This document shows, one piece after another, positions 35,868-45,879 of a stretch of 64,000 nt of DNA (positions within the stretch are counted from its first letter, which is position 1; each line of letters begins with the position of its first letter). Made by a program: the position numbers and the translations under genes. Source of the stretch: an uncultured Muribaculaceae bacterium (GTDB lineage Bacteria > Bacteroidota > Bacteroidia > Bacteroidales > Muribaculaceae); contig CALUMI010000004.1 of assembly GCA_944321725.1 (NCBI GenBank), positions 1-64,000 of the forward strand, read 5' to 3'. The notes beneath the pieces are model-generated. The model was not told the origin of the DNA. It did not search any database and saw only the letters and a list, made by a program, of their open reading frames with translations.

Positions 35868-36862
35868 TTTGCGGCAACATGGAATTTATAGCACCGGGTA
35901 GCGTCATAGCGCGGCAACACGACCAATTGTAAATCCTTCGAGCGGTCGACCAGAGATCCCGTGCCCTCGCCAACAGTTATTCCCTTGGCCGACAAAGCCT
36001 CCGTCATGGCGCGGCGCGCCACCTCCGGAGAATTGTTGTCCTCGCTCAAATGGCATAAAAACACATATTTCAACTTGGGATTGCAGATTTCAGCCACAAA
36101 AGCCGCGGCATCCGAATTGTCGAGATGCCCCGTTTCCTGCTTTATGCGGTTCTTCAAATACTCAGGATAAGGTCCGGTCTCAAGCATTTTAGCGTCATAA
36201 TTGCTTTCTATCACCAAGTAATCGGCTTGCGACATATAATGCCTCGCGCGGTCTGTAACAGCCCCCAAATCAGTGGCAATGACAAATTTCGAGTCGCCAA
36301 ACGACACAGAAAAACCGGAATTGCACGTGCCGTCATGAGGCACCTCAAAGGCGGTAATCTCAAATCCTGCGGTCTTAAACGGAATCTCTTTAAAAACAGC
36401 CACGTGATAGTCCCTTATTCTCCGTGAGATGCTATGCCGGCGGAATATTCCGCCAAGCACTCTGTTGGTGCAGAACAAGGCGGCGGTTTTATACTTGCGA
36501 AGAAAGGCATACACATAGCGCACATGGTCGCTGTGGTCGTGTGTTAGGCATATACCCTTTATCGACTCAGGACTTATGCCGTTTGACTGCAGCGTCTCAA
36601 CCACTTTCCGCATATCCACTCCGGCGTCAATCAATATTCCACCCTCCTCATTCCCCAAATAAGAACAATTACCGCTGCTGCCGCTCCCGAAACTGATATA
36701 TTTCAGCACAGCCGTATCTTCCGGGTCGGCAAGCGGAGTGTCAAGCTCCGAGATTTTGCAGTCATTGCCAGACTGCAACTCCGCACTCCCGCCGCGCTCA
36801 CCCGCGCCTTCCTCGCCGAACAATGAATACTGATAGTGATTGAAATATATTTTCTTAGCCAT
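35858..36862 (-). CDS. MBL-fold metallo-hydrolase (YycJ/WalJ-like)
   Basis: 334 aa from ATG 36862. Metal motif LTHDHSDHVR and further ligands in EVPHDGTCNSGF, IATDLG and LCHLSEDNN. The start SFGSGSSGNCSYLGNEEG is typical of the YycJ-like branch. An N-terminal extension of about 55 residues (YFNHYQYSLFGEEGAGERGG and on) is unusual. Located 1 base after the methylase gene stop. Confidence 0.85.
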   Translation of the reverse strand: MAKKIYFNHYQYSLFGEEGAGERGGSAELQSGNDCKISELDTPLADPEDTAVLKYISFGSGSSGNCSYLGNEEGGILIDAGVDMRKVVETLQSNGISPESIKGICLTHDHSDHVRYVYAFLRKYKTAALFCTNRVLGGIFRRHSISRRIRDYHVAVFKEIPFKTAGFEITAFEVPHDGTCNSGFSVSFGDSKFVIATDLGAVTDRARHYMSQADYLVIESNYDAKMLETGPYPEYLKNRIKQETGHLDNSDAAAFVAEICNPKLKYVFLCHLSEDNNSPEVARRAMTEALSAKGITVGEGTGSLVDRSKDLQLVVLPRYDATRCYKFHVAANKK

Positions 36863-36863
36863 C

Positions 36864-37565
36864 TCAATAATATAATAAAAATATTGCAGGACGCTTGTTG
36901 TAGTCAAATTTCCGACGCGTCCATTCGTCCACAGTGAGAGTGACAACCGACTCGTCGTCACACGTAAGATTGCAGGCCACACACAGCCGAAGGCTCTTTC
37001 TGACCGTGTTGCAGATGTCTGTTATCATCCTGTTGTTCCGATAAGGCGTCTCAATAAATATCTGGGTTTGGCCGGATGCGATGTCGCGCTCCATCTCATG
37101 GAATTTCTTTACCCTTTTTGCGGAATCGACAGGCAAATAGCCATGAAACGCAAAACTTTGCCCGTTGAAACCGGAGGCCATAAGCGACAGCAAAATGCTC
37201 GACGGACCAACCAACGGCACCACTTTCAAGCCCCGCGATTGAGCCATTGCGACAATATCAGCGCCCGGATCGGCGACAGCCGGACATCCTGCCTCTGAAA
37301 TCACCCCCATGGCGTTGCCTGCCAATAACGGATTAAGATATCCGGAAATGTCCTCGCGCCGGGTATGCTCGTCAAGAGTGAAAAATTCTATGCCGTCAAT
37401 CCCGATATTTTTATCGCATTTTTTCAAGAAACGCCTTGCCGACCTGATATTCTCCACAATAAAAAACTTTATTTCCCTCAGCACTCTCAGATTATAGTCA
37501 GGCAGCACCTTATCAACCGCAGAATCGCCGAGCGGCACAGGAATCAAATACAAAGCAGCGTCCAT
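36864..37565 (-). CDS. SAM-dependent methyltransferase, RsmI-like (tetrapyrrole methylase fold)
   Basis: 233 aa. LYLIPVPLGDSAVDKVLPDY and GVISEAGCPAVADPGADIV are the RsmI-type signature; VVPLVGPSSILLSLMASGFN is the next conserved block. The usual C-terminal extension is lacking, so it is shorter than the standard 16S rRNA C1402 2'-O-methyltransferase and may be a paralogue. Just upstream of the MBL gene. Confidence 0.8.
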   Translation of the reverse strand: MDAALYLIPVPLGDSAVDKVLPDYNLRVLREIKFFIVENIRSARRFLKKCDKNIGIDGIEFFTLDEHTRREDISGYLNPLLAGNAMGVISEAGCPAVADPGADIVAMAQSRGLKVVPLVGPSSILLSLMASGFNGQSFAFHGYLPVDSAKRVKKFHEMERDIASGQTQIFIETPYRNNRMITDICNTVRKSLRLCVACNLTCDDESVVTLTVDEWTRRKFDYNKRPAIFLLYY

Positions 37566-37619
37566 GAAACAGAAAATTTAACCGCAAAGTTACTCAATCA
37601 CCCGCAACCTTGCAACAAC

Positions 37620-38999
37620 TCATCTGCATAACAACCACACAGAAGGAATCATAACAGCAACAACAATCAGAACATTAAACACAAACAGCCGAATTGTTCT
37701 GAGCTTCGGGCATAGCCGTCCAAGCAAAGGAAGAACCGCTAATATGGCAAATGTATACGGAATCAACCTTAAAACAGGAAAACTAAGCTCACCTAAAGAA
37801 GGTATCAACAAATAATATAATACAATTATACTGCTTTGTGTCAAAGTCTGTATCCACAACACGTATTTTTGTTTACTGTAGGCATTGAAAATCCTTATGA
37901 ACATATTATATGAAAAACCTACAGGCAAATAAAGCATCATCAATGCCAACAAATCGGAAGTCAACTGCAAAGACGAGCCGGAAATATTGGTCATACCAAA
38001 TAAAATTTCCACAATCCAATCACTGCAAACTGACATCACAACAGCCAATAACAGCAATCCACCCGAAACATAAATCACCAATTTCTCTGTCAGCATGGCT
38101 ATTTTATAAACATCCCCGTTGCTGACAAGGCTGTTAAACTTTATTGCCATGACATTTGTGATTTGCGTAATAAGAAATATGCCTGGTATGTTGGCAATTT
38201 TATCAGCATAATTCATCGCCGTAAGACTCCCCTCCTCAAAATCAGAGAACAAATACTGCGGCACATACATTGCTATCAGATAGACAATAAATCCTAACTG
38301 CGCATAAATGCCATAAGAAAATGTGTGTTTTATTTTCTCAAAATTAAACAAAGTAAAGTTCCAACCAAGTTTTTTCCGCATCATCCACAAAATCACCACT
38401 ACATTGATAAACGCACCTGCCAACAAGCCTATTACCACAGACGCCAATCCCATTTCCTCATGAAACACAACAACGAAAACAACTGCCAAAACAGAATTTA
38501 CCGCATTTGCAAAATTAGGCATGGTGAAAAACCGATATGAGGCCAACACTTCCGTAAGCAAATTAACAAACATCGTCAGGAAGACCAAAGGTGTGCACCA
38601 CCTAATCAAGTCAACGTTATTCTCAATGGTTTCTGCTGGAAACGATGATATTATTTCAAAAAAATACTCCGTAAAAAACAATCCCAAAATTGTAATCAAT
38701 GCTCCAACCACTCCATAAATCACAATAAAAGAATTGACTAAACTTTCCGACTCATCCTCTCCTTTGTTCACTCTAAGCCTTATAGCCTCAGGAACAACAA
38801 CCGAGGTGGTGAGATTCAAGAAAAAATAAGATATAAACAGAATTATATTATATGTAAAAAAGAACAAATCAGTCCCCGAATAAGAACCAAAATAAAATCC
38901 TATAAGCCATTGTTGTATAAAAGCTATTACCTTACCGGTCACATTCACAGCTGACGACTGCACTATCCCTTTTTTATATGACTCAGCTTTTAACAGCAT
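37620..38999 (-). CDS. Oligosaccharide-unit flippase (Wzx-like)
   Basis: 459 aa with about 12-14 predicted hydrophobic helices (for example GLASVVIGLLAGAFINVVVI, GGLLLLAVVMSVC, YTFAILAVLPLLG). MATE/MVF-type polysaccharide transporter, moving lipid-linked repeat units across the inner membrane. Last gene of the exopolysaccharide operon (minus strand). Confidence 0.85.
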   Translation of the reverse strand: MLLKAESYKKGIVQSSAVNVTGKVIAFIQQWLIGFYFGSYSGTDLFFFTYNIILFISYFFLNLTTSVVVPEAIRLRVNKGEDESESLVNSFIVIYGVVGALITILGLFFTEYFFEIISSFPAETIENNVDLIRWCTPLVFLTMFVNLLTEVLASYRFFTMPNFANAVNSVLAVVFVVVFHEEMGLASVVIGLLAGAFINVVVILWMMRKKLGWNFTLFNFEKIKHTFSYGIYAQLGFIVYLIAMYVPQYLFSDFEEGSLTAMNYADKIANIPGIFLITQITNVMAIKFNSLVSNGDVYKIAMLTEKLVIYVSGGLLLLAVVMSVCSDWIVEILFGMTNISGSSLQLTSDLLALMMLYLPVGFSYNMFIRIFNAYSKQKYVLWIQTLTQSSIIVLYYLLIPSLGELSFPVLRLIPYTFAILAVLPLLGRLCPKLRTIRLFVFNVLIVVAVMIPSVWLLCR

Positions 39000-39005
39000 T
39001 TTATT

Positions 39006-40124
39006 TTATTGTTGACTGACAGCCTCATTATACAGACGAACAAATGATTCGCATGCATCACTCCACAAAAGATTTTTCTCAATATATGAAGATACAGACT
39101 TCTTAATTTTCTTATATAAATCCCCATTAGCAAAAATATCGCATACTTTATCTTTCCATTCCTCAGAAGAAACACTATTTATAATATAGCCGTTTATCCC
39201 GTCTTTTATAATAGCGGCTCCTCCGGCTGTCATTGTCGAAAGGACAGGCACACCGAAATACATGGACTCCAACATCACCATACCATATATTTCATACATC
39301 GACGGAAACACAAACAAGTCGGCCATCCCATATATTGATGGCAAATCTTTTTGCCATATCTTTCCTGTCCAAACCACATTGCTTCCGGACTCCTTTTCCA
39401 ACTTTTTTTTAGACGGGCCATCGCCAACAATTACCAATTTATATTCTTCAGGCATAATCATCATCATATTGACAAGCATGTCGACTCTACGCCGTTTACT
39501 TTCCACTGTTCCTACATAAAGAAGCACCTTGTCAGTTTCCGACAATCCATATTTTTGCCGTACATTTCCCTCACGGCAAGATGTAGAGAATTTTGACTCA
39601 TCAAGTCCGACAGGAGTAATTAAAGGCTTCGACGATTTATTATATCTCTTAATGTATTCAGCCGCTTTTCCCGTTTTGCAACCTATTGCCCTAACATTCG
39701 ACAAAACATATCTGCCAAACGTAAAATTAAACGACTTCTCCAACAATCTTTTAAAAAAATTTCTGTTGACATCATACGGACCTTGCACAAGCACACACGG
39801 AATATTATATTTTTCACATAATCTTACAGCCTGAAAAGTCCCAAACATGCCAAAGTCATGAACCTGCACCACGTCAGGCATAAAATCGCGTATCAAACGG
39901 CCTAAATGAATAAAAAATCCTATGGTCTGATTCAATTTCTTAATCCGCAAATAATACTCTGTATAACAATCACAAACTCTTTTTTCCTCTCTTTCCCCGG
40001 CGAAAACAACTCCCACGTCATAGTCTTTCACAGAAAGTGCTTTAGCCAATCCGAGTTCCTGATTGTTGTACATGTCATTTGCCGTATAAGACAAACTGCT
40101 CCGTATTATCAACAAACGCTTCAT
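39006..40124 (-). CDS. Glycosyltransferase family 4
   Basis: 372 aa GT-B enzyme. The C-terminal half has VLLYVGTVESKRRRVDMLV, LVIVGDGPSKKKLE and the nucleotide-sugar segment FVFPSMYEIYGMVMLESMYF with E-x7-E. It probably adds a sugar to the repeat unit. It lies between the flippase and the Wzc-like gene. Confidence 0.88.
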   Translation of the reverse strand: MKRLLIIRSSLSYTANDMYNNQELGLAKALSVKDYDVGVVFAGEREEKRVCDCYTEYYLRIKKLNQTIGFFIHLGRLIRDFMPDVVQVHDFGMFGTFQAVRLCEKYNIPCVLVQGPYDVNRNFFKRLLEKSFNFTFGRYVLSNVRAIGCKTGKAAEYIKRYNKSSKPLITPVGLDESKFSTSCREGNVRQKYGLSETDKVLLYVGTVESKRRRVDMLVNMMMIMPEEYKLVIVGDGPSKKKLEKESGSNVVWTGKIWQKDLPSIYGMADLFVFPSMYEIYGMVMLESMYFGVPVLSTMTAGGAAIIKDGINGYIINSVSSEEWKDKVCDIFANGDLYKKIKKSVSSYIEKNLLWSDACESFVRLYNEAVSQQ

Positions 40125-40132
40125 TAAAAATT

Positions 40133-42364
40133 TTAAGAATTAAACATTACAAATGTGCGACCGTTATCAAACTGCTCGGAAATACGGCGGAACGCCGACA
40201 TGTATCGTTTACGATTTTGTCCGCTCCGCACAACAAGGACTGACAAATCGCATTGCTCTGCGACAGGCTTCAAAGCATTGCTCCCTTTCCACGACGGCAT
40301 ACATAAAACCACATAGTCATAACGCGCTTTCAATTCAGACAACAAATCTGCAAATCGAGGAGAGAGCAACACGTCCTTAACATATTTGCCGCCCATCGGA
40401 ACGACTTCTATATTGCCCGACACATTGCTGCGATAAAGTATGTCGCCGGCTCTCATATCCTTGTCATTCACAAACTCACCAATGCCTTTGCCCGTTTTGC
40501 CGCATAATCCGCCTGCTATTGATTGAGAGGGCGAAAGGTCGACCGCAACTATCCTATTTGAGGAAAGAGCCAACAATTTGGCAAGATTACATGCGACAAA
40601 ACTCTTGCCCTCACCATCAAAAACCGACGAAACAGCTATCAACCGGGCTGATTTGTCCATTATATCATTGCGCAATCTCCTGAAACCGTCGGCAACCGCA
40701 TTATCCTCAGAGAAATCAACCTCCGGCGAGTCCTGCCGGGCTATCTCCGCAATAACCGGCAAACCTATATAGCGGTCAACATCCGCGCTCAGCACAAACT
40801 TCTTAGCAGTCAGCGCACGGTATGCACACCAGAGTGTGGGCAACAGCAACGACATCAGCAGAGCCAGGCCAAACACAACCACTTTGCTCGGAGCGACAGG
40901 CTCCACATCCCTATAAGCATTATCCACCACTCTGCCTATCGGAGAGCTTGCCCCTATCTTGAGCAAGCTGCTTTCCCGCTGCTCGATAAGAAACATATAC
41001 AAACTGTTTTTTATCTCGCGGTCGCGGGTCAAATCGACATATTCTCTTTCGTAAAGCGGCAATTTGCTCAAACGCTGAGCATATTTGCCATTTTCGTCAG
41101 AGTAATCGCGAAACGCTATCTCCGCGCTTTCGCGGGCTTTGTTAATTGTTTCTATCACACCAAGCCGCATAGCGTCGAGTTGCGCGTTGAGTATCTGCAA
41201 CGACTTATTATCTTTCTTTGCCGACATGTCAAGCCTCATGCGCTGCAGCACCAAATCGTTATAATCGCTTATCGACTTGGCGGCGCTTTCGTATTCCACG
41301 CCGCTTGTCACAGGAATCAACGAATAACGGTTAGCCGGATCTTGCAGAAAATCATTTATCATGTCAAAAATCGCCAACTGTGTCTGGTGCTCCACCACCA
41401 TTTGATTGTTCATTGTGGCTTGCTCAAGCAGCACTTTCGCCTCTGTTTCCAAGTCAGTCAGGCTGTTGCCGGTCTTAAACTCCTCAAGTTTCTTTTCCGA
41501 ATCATGCAACTGCACAGTAAGCGAGGCCAAACGCTCATCGAGGAATTTCAGCTCACGGCTTGTCTTGTCAACATTTTCCCCAAGCCTGCGCTCCCCATAA
41601 AGCTCCACAAGTTTGTTCAGCACATCAAGGCCGCGCCGGGTATCGTTGTCCTCCAATTCACAAAGCATACCATTCGATTTTTTCGAGGCGTTTCCTATCA
41701 TCAAATCCGTAAGATACTGCTCTGTCATCTTATCGTAGGTTGAAAGCACTATCCTGATATCCCGCTCCTCACCGATCTTGAACAATGGAGTCTTGTCTAT
41801 CACAAAAGTTCCGCCCGTAGGCAGTGTGACAGTCATCGGCAATTTACAGCCCTTCTCCTCAAACACCTTATCAAACATCCCCTGCTTGACAGTCACATCA
41901 ACAAGCCCGTCAGTCTTGATTTTTATAGAAAAGGTGGCACCGGACGACAGCGTGTCAAACACAGCGTCAGGCGCAAGCACATCGACAGGCGATTTCTTGT
42001 AAAGCGGAAGATTTCTAACACCGTCGCGCTCGATATAAGTCCTGTTCAAACCGAGAGATTTGACCATGTCGCGTATCAGGCTGTGAGAAGACAGCACCAA
42101 CAGCTCATCATCGACAGATCCTGCAGAAAACGATCCTATGGAAAAATTGCGCATCATCGTAGCCATCATTCCTCCGCCACCGCTGCCGCTTTCTTGCTCT
42201 ACAAGCACTTTTGCATGAAACAGGTATACCGGATTTTTCTTATATACATAAAAAGCGCCGAAGCCGACAAACAGCACAAACGCCATGACATAATAATGCC
42301 AATGCCTCTTTATTTCATAAATCGTTCTTCTCAAATCGATTGTTCCACCGTCGTTTTTTTCCAT
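40133..42364 (-). CDS. Wzc/Wzz-like chain-length regulator with degenerate kinase domain
   Basis: 743 aa. N-terminal Wzz domain with membrane helix (YYVMAFVLFVGFGAFYVY), long coiled coil in the periplasm (about 250-450), a second helix (VVVFGLALLMSLLLPTLWC), then a cytoplasmic BY-kinase-like domain. The P-loop is present (SSVFDGEGKSF, Lys587) but the Walker A-prime motif reads VDLSPSQ instead of D-x-D-x-R, and the Walker B Asp is replaced (VVLCMPS, Cys688). There is no C-terminal tyrosine cluster. It may control chain length without being an active tyrosine kinase. Confidence 0.88.
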   Translation of the reverse strand: MEKNDGGTIDLRRTIYEIKRHWHYYVMAFVLFVGFGAFYVYKKNPVYLFHAKVLVEQESGSGGGGMMATMMRNFSIGSFSAGSVDDELLVLSSHSLIRDMVKSLGLNRTYIERDGVRNLPLYKKSPVDVLAPDAVFDTLSSGATFSIKIKTDGLVDVTVKQGMFDKVFEEKGCKLPMTVTLPTGGTFVIDKTPLFKIGEERDIRIVLSTYDKMTEQYLTDLMIGNASKKSNGMLCELEDNDTRRGLDVLNKLVELYGERRLGENVDKTSRELKFLDERLASLTVQLHDSEKKLEEFKTGNSLTDLETEAKVLLEQATMNNQMVVEHQTQLAIFDMINDFLQDPANRYSLIPVTSGVEYESAAKSISDYNDLVLQRMRLDMSAKKDNKSLQILNAQLDAMRLGVIETINKARESAEIAFRDYSDENGKYAQRLSKLPLYEREYVDLTRDREIKNSLYMFLIEQRESSLLKIGASSPIGRVVDNAYRDVEPVAPSKVVVFGLALLMSLLLPTLWCAYRALTAKKFVLSADVDRYIGLPVIAEIARQDSPEVDFSEDNAVADGFRRLRNDIMDKSARLIAVSSVFDGEGKSFVACNLAKLLALSSNRIVAVDLSPSQSIAGGLCGKTGKGIGEFVNDKDMRAGDILYRSNVSGNIEVVPMGGKYVKDVLLSPRFADLLSELKARYDYVVLCMPSWKGSNALKPVAEQCDLSVLVVRSGQNRKRYMSAFRRISEQFDNGRTFVMFNS

Positions 42365-42367
42365 ATA

Positions 42368-43681
42368 TCAATATCTTCTTATTTTCAATCCAACATTTTT
42401 CCACACCGAATAACGCCCGGCAAGAGGAGTTTTCAAAATATTCACGGCCTGACGGCCTTCTATATGTTTCACTTTTGCCAACACCATCCCGAGTACGGCA
42501 AAAAGATTTTCTCCAAAAGTATTGAGAGCGCCGCATGCCGCGACAGAATCGACAATAATCAAAAGCAAGACCGACATTCCCGACACAAACATGAATATGC
42601 CGCACTCCCGATGCACAATCTTAAGCCTCTTGCCGAACCACACAAACAGGGCAACAAACAACGCAATGCCCACGACACCAAACTGCGCTAATTCCGGATA
42701 AAAAGTGTCAGCCATAAACGAGTCAAAATCTTCCGACAATCCCCAAACAACATTTATTCCGTAATCATAGTAAAGCGAGGAATAATTATATAACGTGGAC
42801 GAGCAAACCGTGGCAAAAGACGCCAAGCCGGAGCCAAGCCAAAAATGATCGGCAAGCACTTGCACAAACCCATAATACAGAACAGGACGGGCTGCCATCA
42901 TGCCTAAATCATACTCACTGTCAGCCGAAGAAAGTACTTCATCAACAATCCCACTGCCTGAAATAAAATAAAAATCAAATTTTCCCCATCCCACCAAAGC
43001 CGCCATAAACAACAACACAGCCATAACAGCCATGTTTTTCATGGATATTGTCGTGACAATACGCGGCTTATAAATGAATATAAGGAACAGCAGCAACACG
43101 ACCGACACATAGTATTTAGAGCGTGAGCAGGCCAATCCCATCAATATCATAACCATTATCCAAAACAAATCATTTCTACGCTCCGCCTTGTCATCACCAT
43201 CCATGAGCATCAGAAACACTACCACCCCGCATAAAAATATTGCCCCCAAATAATATTCATGTTGCAGGACATCATAAAAATAAGGTGTATAATAAAAACA
43301 CAACCCCACAAAACCAATGGCAACAAACAGGAATTTCACAACAGTAATTTGCCATTTCGAGAACTGCGGAGCAATAGCATACGCAACACTAAAAGCAATC
43401 ACCGGCTTCAACTGTGTCCAAAAATCCATCGTGACCGCTTTAAATATGTTGTAATGGCAAAATCCGAGTGTATAAATATAGTAAAAGAACAAAATGCCGG
43501 CGGCGACAAAAAAAGTCTTATATTTCTTCCATGATTTGTTGTAAAGCACATCGACAAACCCCAATGCCAACATCATCAGCAGCACCAACTCGTCAAAAGG
43601 CTTAAAAAGCGTAGGAGCAAAAAAAGAGCTCACCACCAACAAGCAGTACAGATAGAAATATGCCGTCGACAGCTTTATCAT
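42368..43681 (-). CDS. O-antigen/exopolysaccharide polymerase (Wzy-like)
   Basis: 437 aa membrane protein with about 11 hydrophobic helices (for example FLFVAIGFVGLCFYYTPYF; FVSGMSVLLLIIVDSVA) and a large periplasmic loop between residues 230 and 340 (GSGLASFATVCSSTLYNYSS). It lies between Wza and Wzc genes. Sequence similarity in Wzy is low, so context is the main evidence. Confidence 0.75.
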   Translation of the reverse strand: MIKLSTAYFYLYCLLVVSSFFAPTLFKPFDELVLLMMLALGFVDVLYNKSWKKYKTFFVAAGILFFYYIYTLGFCHYNIFKAVTMDFWTQLKPVIAFSVAYAIAPQFSKWQITVVKFLFVAIGFVGLCFYYTPYFYDVLQHEYYLGAIFLCGVVVFLMLMDGDDKAERRNDLFWIMVMILMGLACSRSKYYVSVVLLLFLIFIYKPRIVTTISMKNMAVMAVLLFMAALVGWGKFDFYFISGSGIVDEVLSSADSEYDLGMMAARPVLYYGFVQVLADHFWLGSGLASFATVCSSTLYNYSSLYYDYGINVVWGLSEDFDSFMADTFYPELAQFGVVGIALFVALFVWFGKRLKIVHRECGIFMFVSGMSVLLLIIVDSVAACGALNTFGENLFAVLGMVLAKVKHIEGRQAVNILKTPLAGRYSVWKNVGLKIRRY

Positions 43682-43705
43682 GGCACAGCAGCTTACTTTA
43701 GAGTC

Positions 43706-44527
43706 TTATTTATTAATAAACAATGAAATCATCAACGACGCAACTACCGAAACCGCGCTGATAACAGCCGACACAATCGACACTTTAAACGAATTATTCT
43801 GATTATACTCGGCATTTACGACCCTTACCGCATTAGGCTCCACATAAACCACATCATTCTGCTTCAAATAGAAATACGGAGAATTTACGGAATTGGCATC
43901 ACGCAAATCAAGACGATTAAATGTGCGCTCACCGTTTTCCTCGCGTATGACCATCACATTCTCCCGCTTGCCGTACATCGACATGTCGCCGGCACCCGCA
44001 AGCGCGTCCAACACCGTATAACGCTCGGTCTTCACAGTCTGCGCTCCCGGATTTTTCACCTCGCCAAGCACATTGACACGGAAACTCGCAAGCTCCACCC
44101 TGACTATGGGATCCTGCACATGCTTCGCGACCTCATTTCTCAGCAGCTCTGTGGCCTCAAGTGTCGACAATCCGGCAACCTTCAGATTTCCTATGACAGG
44201 CACTGTTATTTCTCCGTTTTTGTCGACAGTATACAATGAATATGTTTCCGACAATGTCGTTGACTGGTTCATATACTGAGAACCGTCGGTTGTGGTATAG
44301 GTGGTTTCCCCCATTCTGAACACTTCAGTAGCCTCCGGCACAACCGAGCTGATTAAGACCTTCAGTTGGTCGGCAGGAACTATTTTCAGAGCATAATCCA
44401 CATTTTCTATCGAGCAGCTTATCGTGTCGGCATTTTGAAAATAAGCCATTGTCTTGTTGGATTTACAAGACACAAACAACAAAGAAAAAACCGACAATAC
44501 TATAATGGTTAAACTATTTTTACTCAT
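43706..44527 (-). CDS. Polysaccharide export lipoprotein (Wza-like)
   Basis: 273 aa. Lipobox LLFVSC with Cys at about residue 21; Poly_export domain (GEITVPVIGNLKVAGLSTLE) and SLBB domain (FRVNVLGEVKNPGAQTVK, VYVEPNAVRVVNAEYN). C-terminal membrane helix VSAVISAVSVVASLMISLFI, as usual for Bacteroidetes Wza proteins. First gene of the minus-strand operon. Confidence 0.9.
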   Translation of the reverse strand: MSKNSLTIIVLSVFSLLFVSCKSNKTMAYFQNADTISCSIENVDYALKIVPADQLKVLISSVVPEATEVFRMGETTYTTTDGSQYMNQSTTLSETYSLYTVDKNGEITVPVIGNLKVAGLSTLEATELLRNEVAKHVQDPIVRVELASFRVNVLGEVKNPGAQTVKTERYTVLDALAGAGDMSMYGKRENVMVIREENGERTFNRLDLRDANSVNSPYFYLKQNDVVYVEPNAVRVVNAEYNQNNSFKVSIVSAVISAVSVVASLMISLFINK

Positions 44528-44662
44528 GCTTTTTTACGTTTGGCTATTATTTAATAACGTGTAAATCCGCCGAATATTTCATCAGCGCATTTATTTCGAC
44601 GGCAAAGTTAAAAAATAATATACAAAATCCTTACCTTTGCCCGTGCCAAAACTGATTTATCT

Positions 44663-45853
44663 ATGCAATCTGTAAACTCTTTATATGTTTTAATTGCCAT
44701 TGCTGTAATATATCTTATATTAGCCACCGTACAATCAATCTATATATTGAGGCGCAAGACCGCTCTGACAAGACTTGCCGACAAACAAATTGCAGATGAC
44801 AGCAAACAGCCCGGGCCGGTTTCCATTATAGTGTTTGCCAACGGCTCTAACTCCGCGCTTTTAGACAAGTCGATACCGGCAATCATGGAACAGCGTTACC
44901 CTAAATTCGAGGTAATTGCGGTAAACTCCGACTCATCAGCTTCTACCGACGACATTCTTACACGCCTTTCTTGCAAATATCCTGAATTGCGCAGCACTTT
45001 CATCCCCGAAACAAGCTGCAACGTGTCAATCAGAAAACTGTCGGCGACACTCGGCATAAAGGCGGCCACATACGACTCTGTCCTGCTCACTGACGCCGAC
45101 TGCATACCGCAAAGCGATGAATGGCTCAACGACATGTCGAGGCATTTCGACGACGAAACCGGCATTGTGATAGGCTACTGCCGCAACAATTACGGCCAAG
45201 ACTCAGCCGCAGGGCACCGCTACCGCGTTTTTGACACCCTGATGACCGATTCTCAATATTTGGCTTCAGCCATAAGAGGACACGCTTTCAGAGGCGACCG
45301 GAGGAATATGGCATACCGGAAACAATTATTTTTCGACAACAAAGGATTTTCACGCACGATGAACCTGAAATTTGGAGATGATGACATTTTCATCAAAGAA
45401 ATATCATCCAAGACAAATGTGGCGGTAGAACTGTCGCACAACAGTATTCTAAGTGCGCAATACGATAACGTAAAAGACTTCTACACATCCGACAAAATCC
45501 ACAGAATGTTCACTGTCGGAAAAATCAGCCCACAAACCATAAAAACGAGCTCAGCAATGACAATCATAAGATGGCTTTTTCTTCTATTGTTCCTCTCTCT
45601 GCTGTGCCATGCCGGGCATCTGTTCTTCCAAAACTCCGAGAAGTGGTTAATCCCGGGCATCATCTGCGCATACACAATCATCATCTACTTGGCTGAAACT
45701 TTAATATTCATATTTTCCATGCGGAAAACAGCCCAAATACTACAAGCCCCAAAACTATTCCTCACAATTCCGATATTCAGATTCATGCGCCCGTTTATCA
45801 ATTTCCGGTTCCATGCAAAATCATCCCACTACGACAATTTCACGTGGGAGTAA
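44663..45853 (+). CDS. Glycosyltransferase family 2, membrane-bound
   Basis: 396 aa. One N-terminal helix (VLIAIAVIYLILATVQSIYI), a GT-A domain with SIIVFANGSNSALLDKSIPA, LTDADCIP (the DxD-like motif) and then GDDDIFIKEI, and two to three C-terminal helices. It is divergent from the export operon and has its own promoter (TACCTTTG at 44632-44639). It probably builds the same polymer. Confidence 0.85.
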   Translation: MQSVNSLYVLIAIAVIYLILATVQSIYILRRKTALTRLADKQIADDSKQPGPVSIIVFANGSNSALLDKSIPAIMEQRYPKFEVIAVNSDSSASTDDILTRLSCKYPELRSTFIPETSCNVSIRKLSATLGIKAATYDSVLLTDADCIPQSDEWLNDMSRHFDDETGIVIGYCRNNYGQDSAAGHRYRVFDTLMTDSQYLASAIRGHAFRGDRRNMAYRKQLFFDNKGFSRTMNLKFGDDDIFIKEISSKTNVAVELSHNSILSAQYDNVKDFYTSDKIHRMFTVGKISPQTIKTSSAMTIIRWLFLLLFLSLLCHAGHLFFQNSEKWLIPGIICAYTIIIYLAETLIFIFSMRKTAQILQAPKLFLTIPIFRFMRPFINFRFHAKSSHYDNFTWE

Positions 45854-45879
45854 TAAATATCTTTCAATCAACAGCACAA

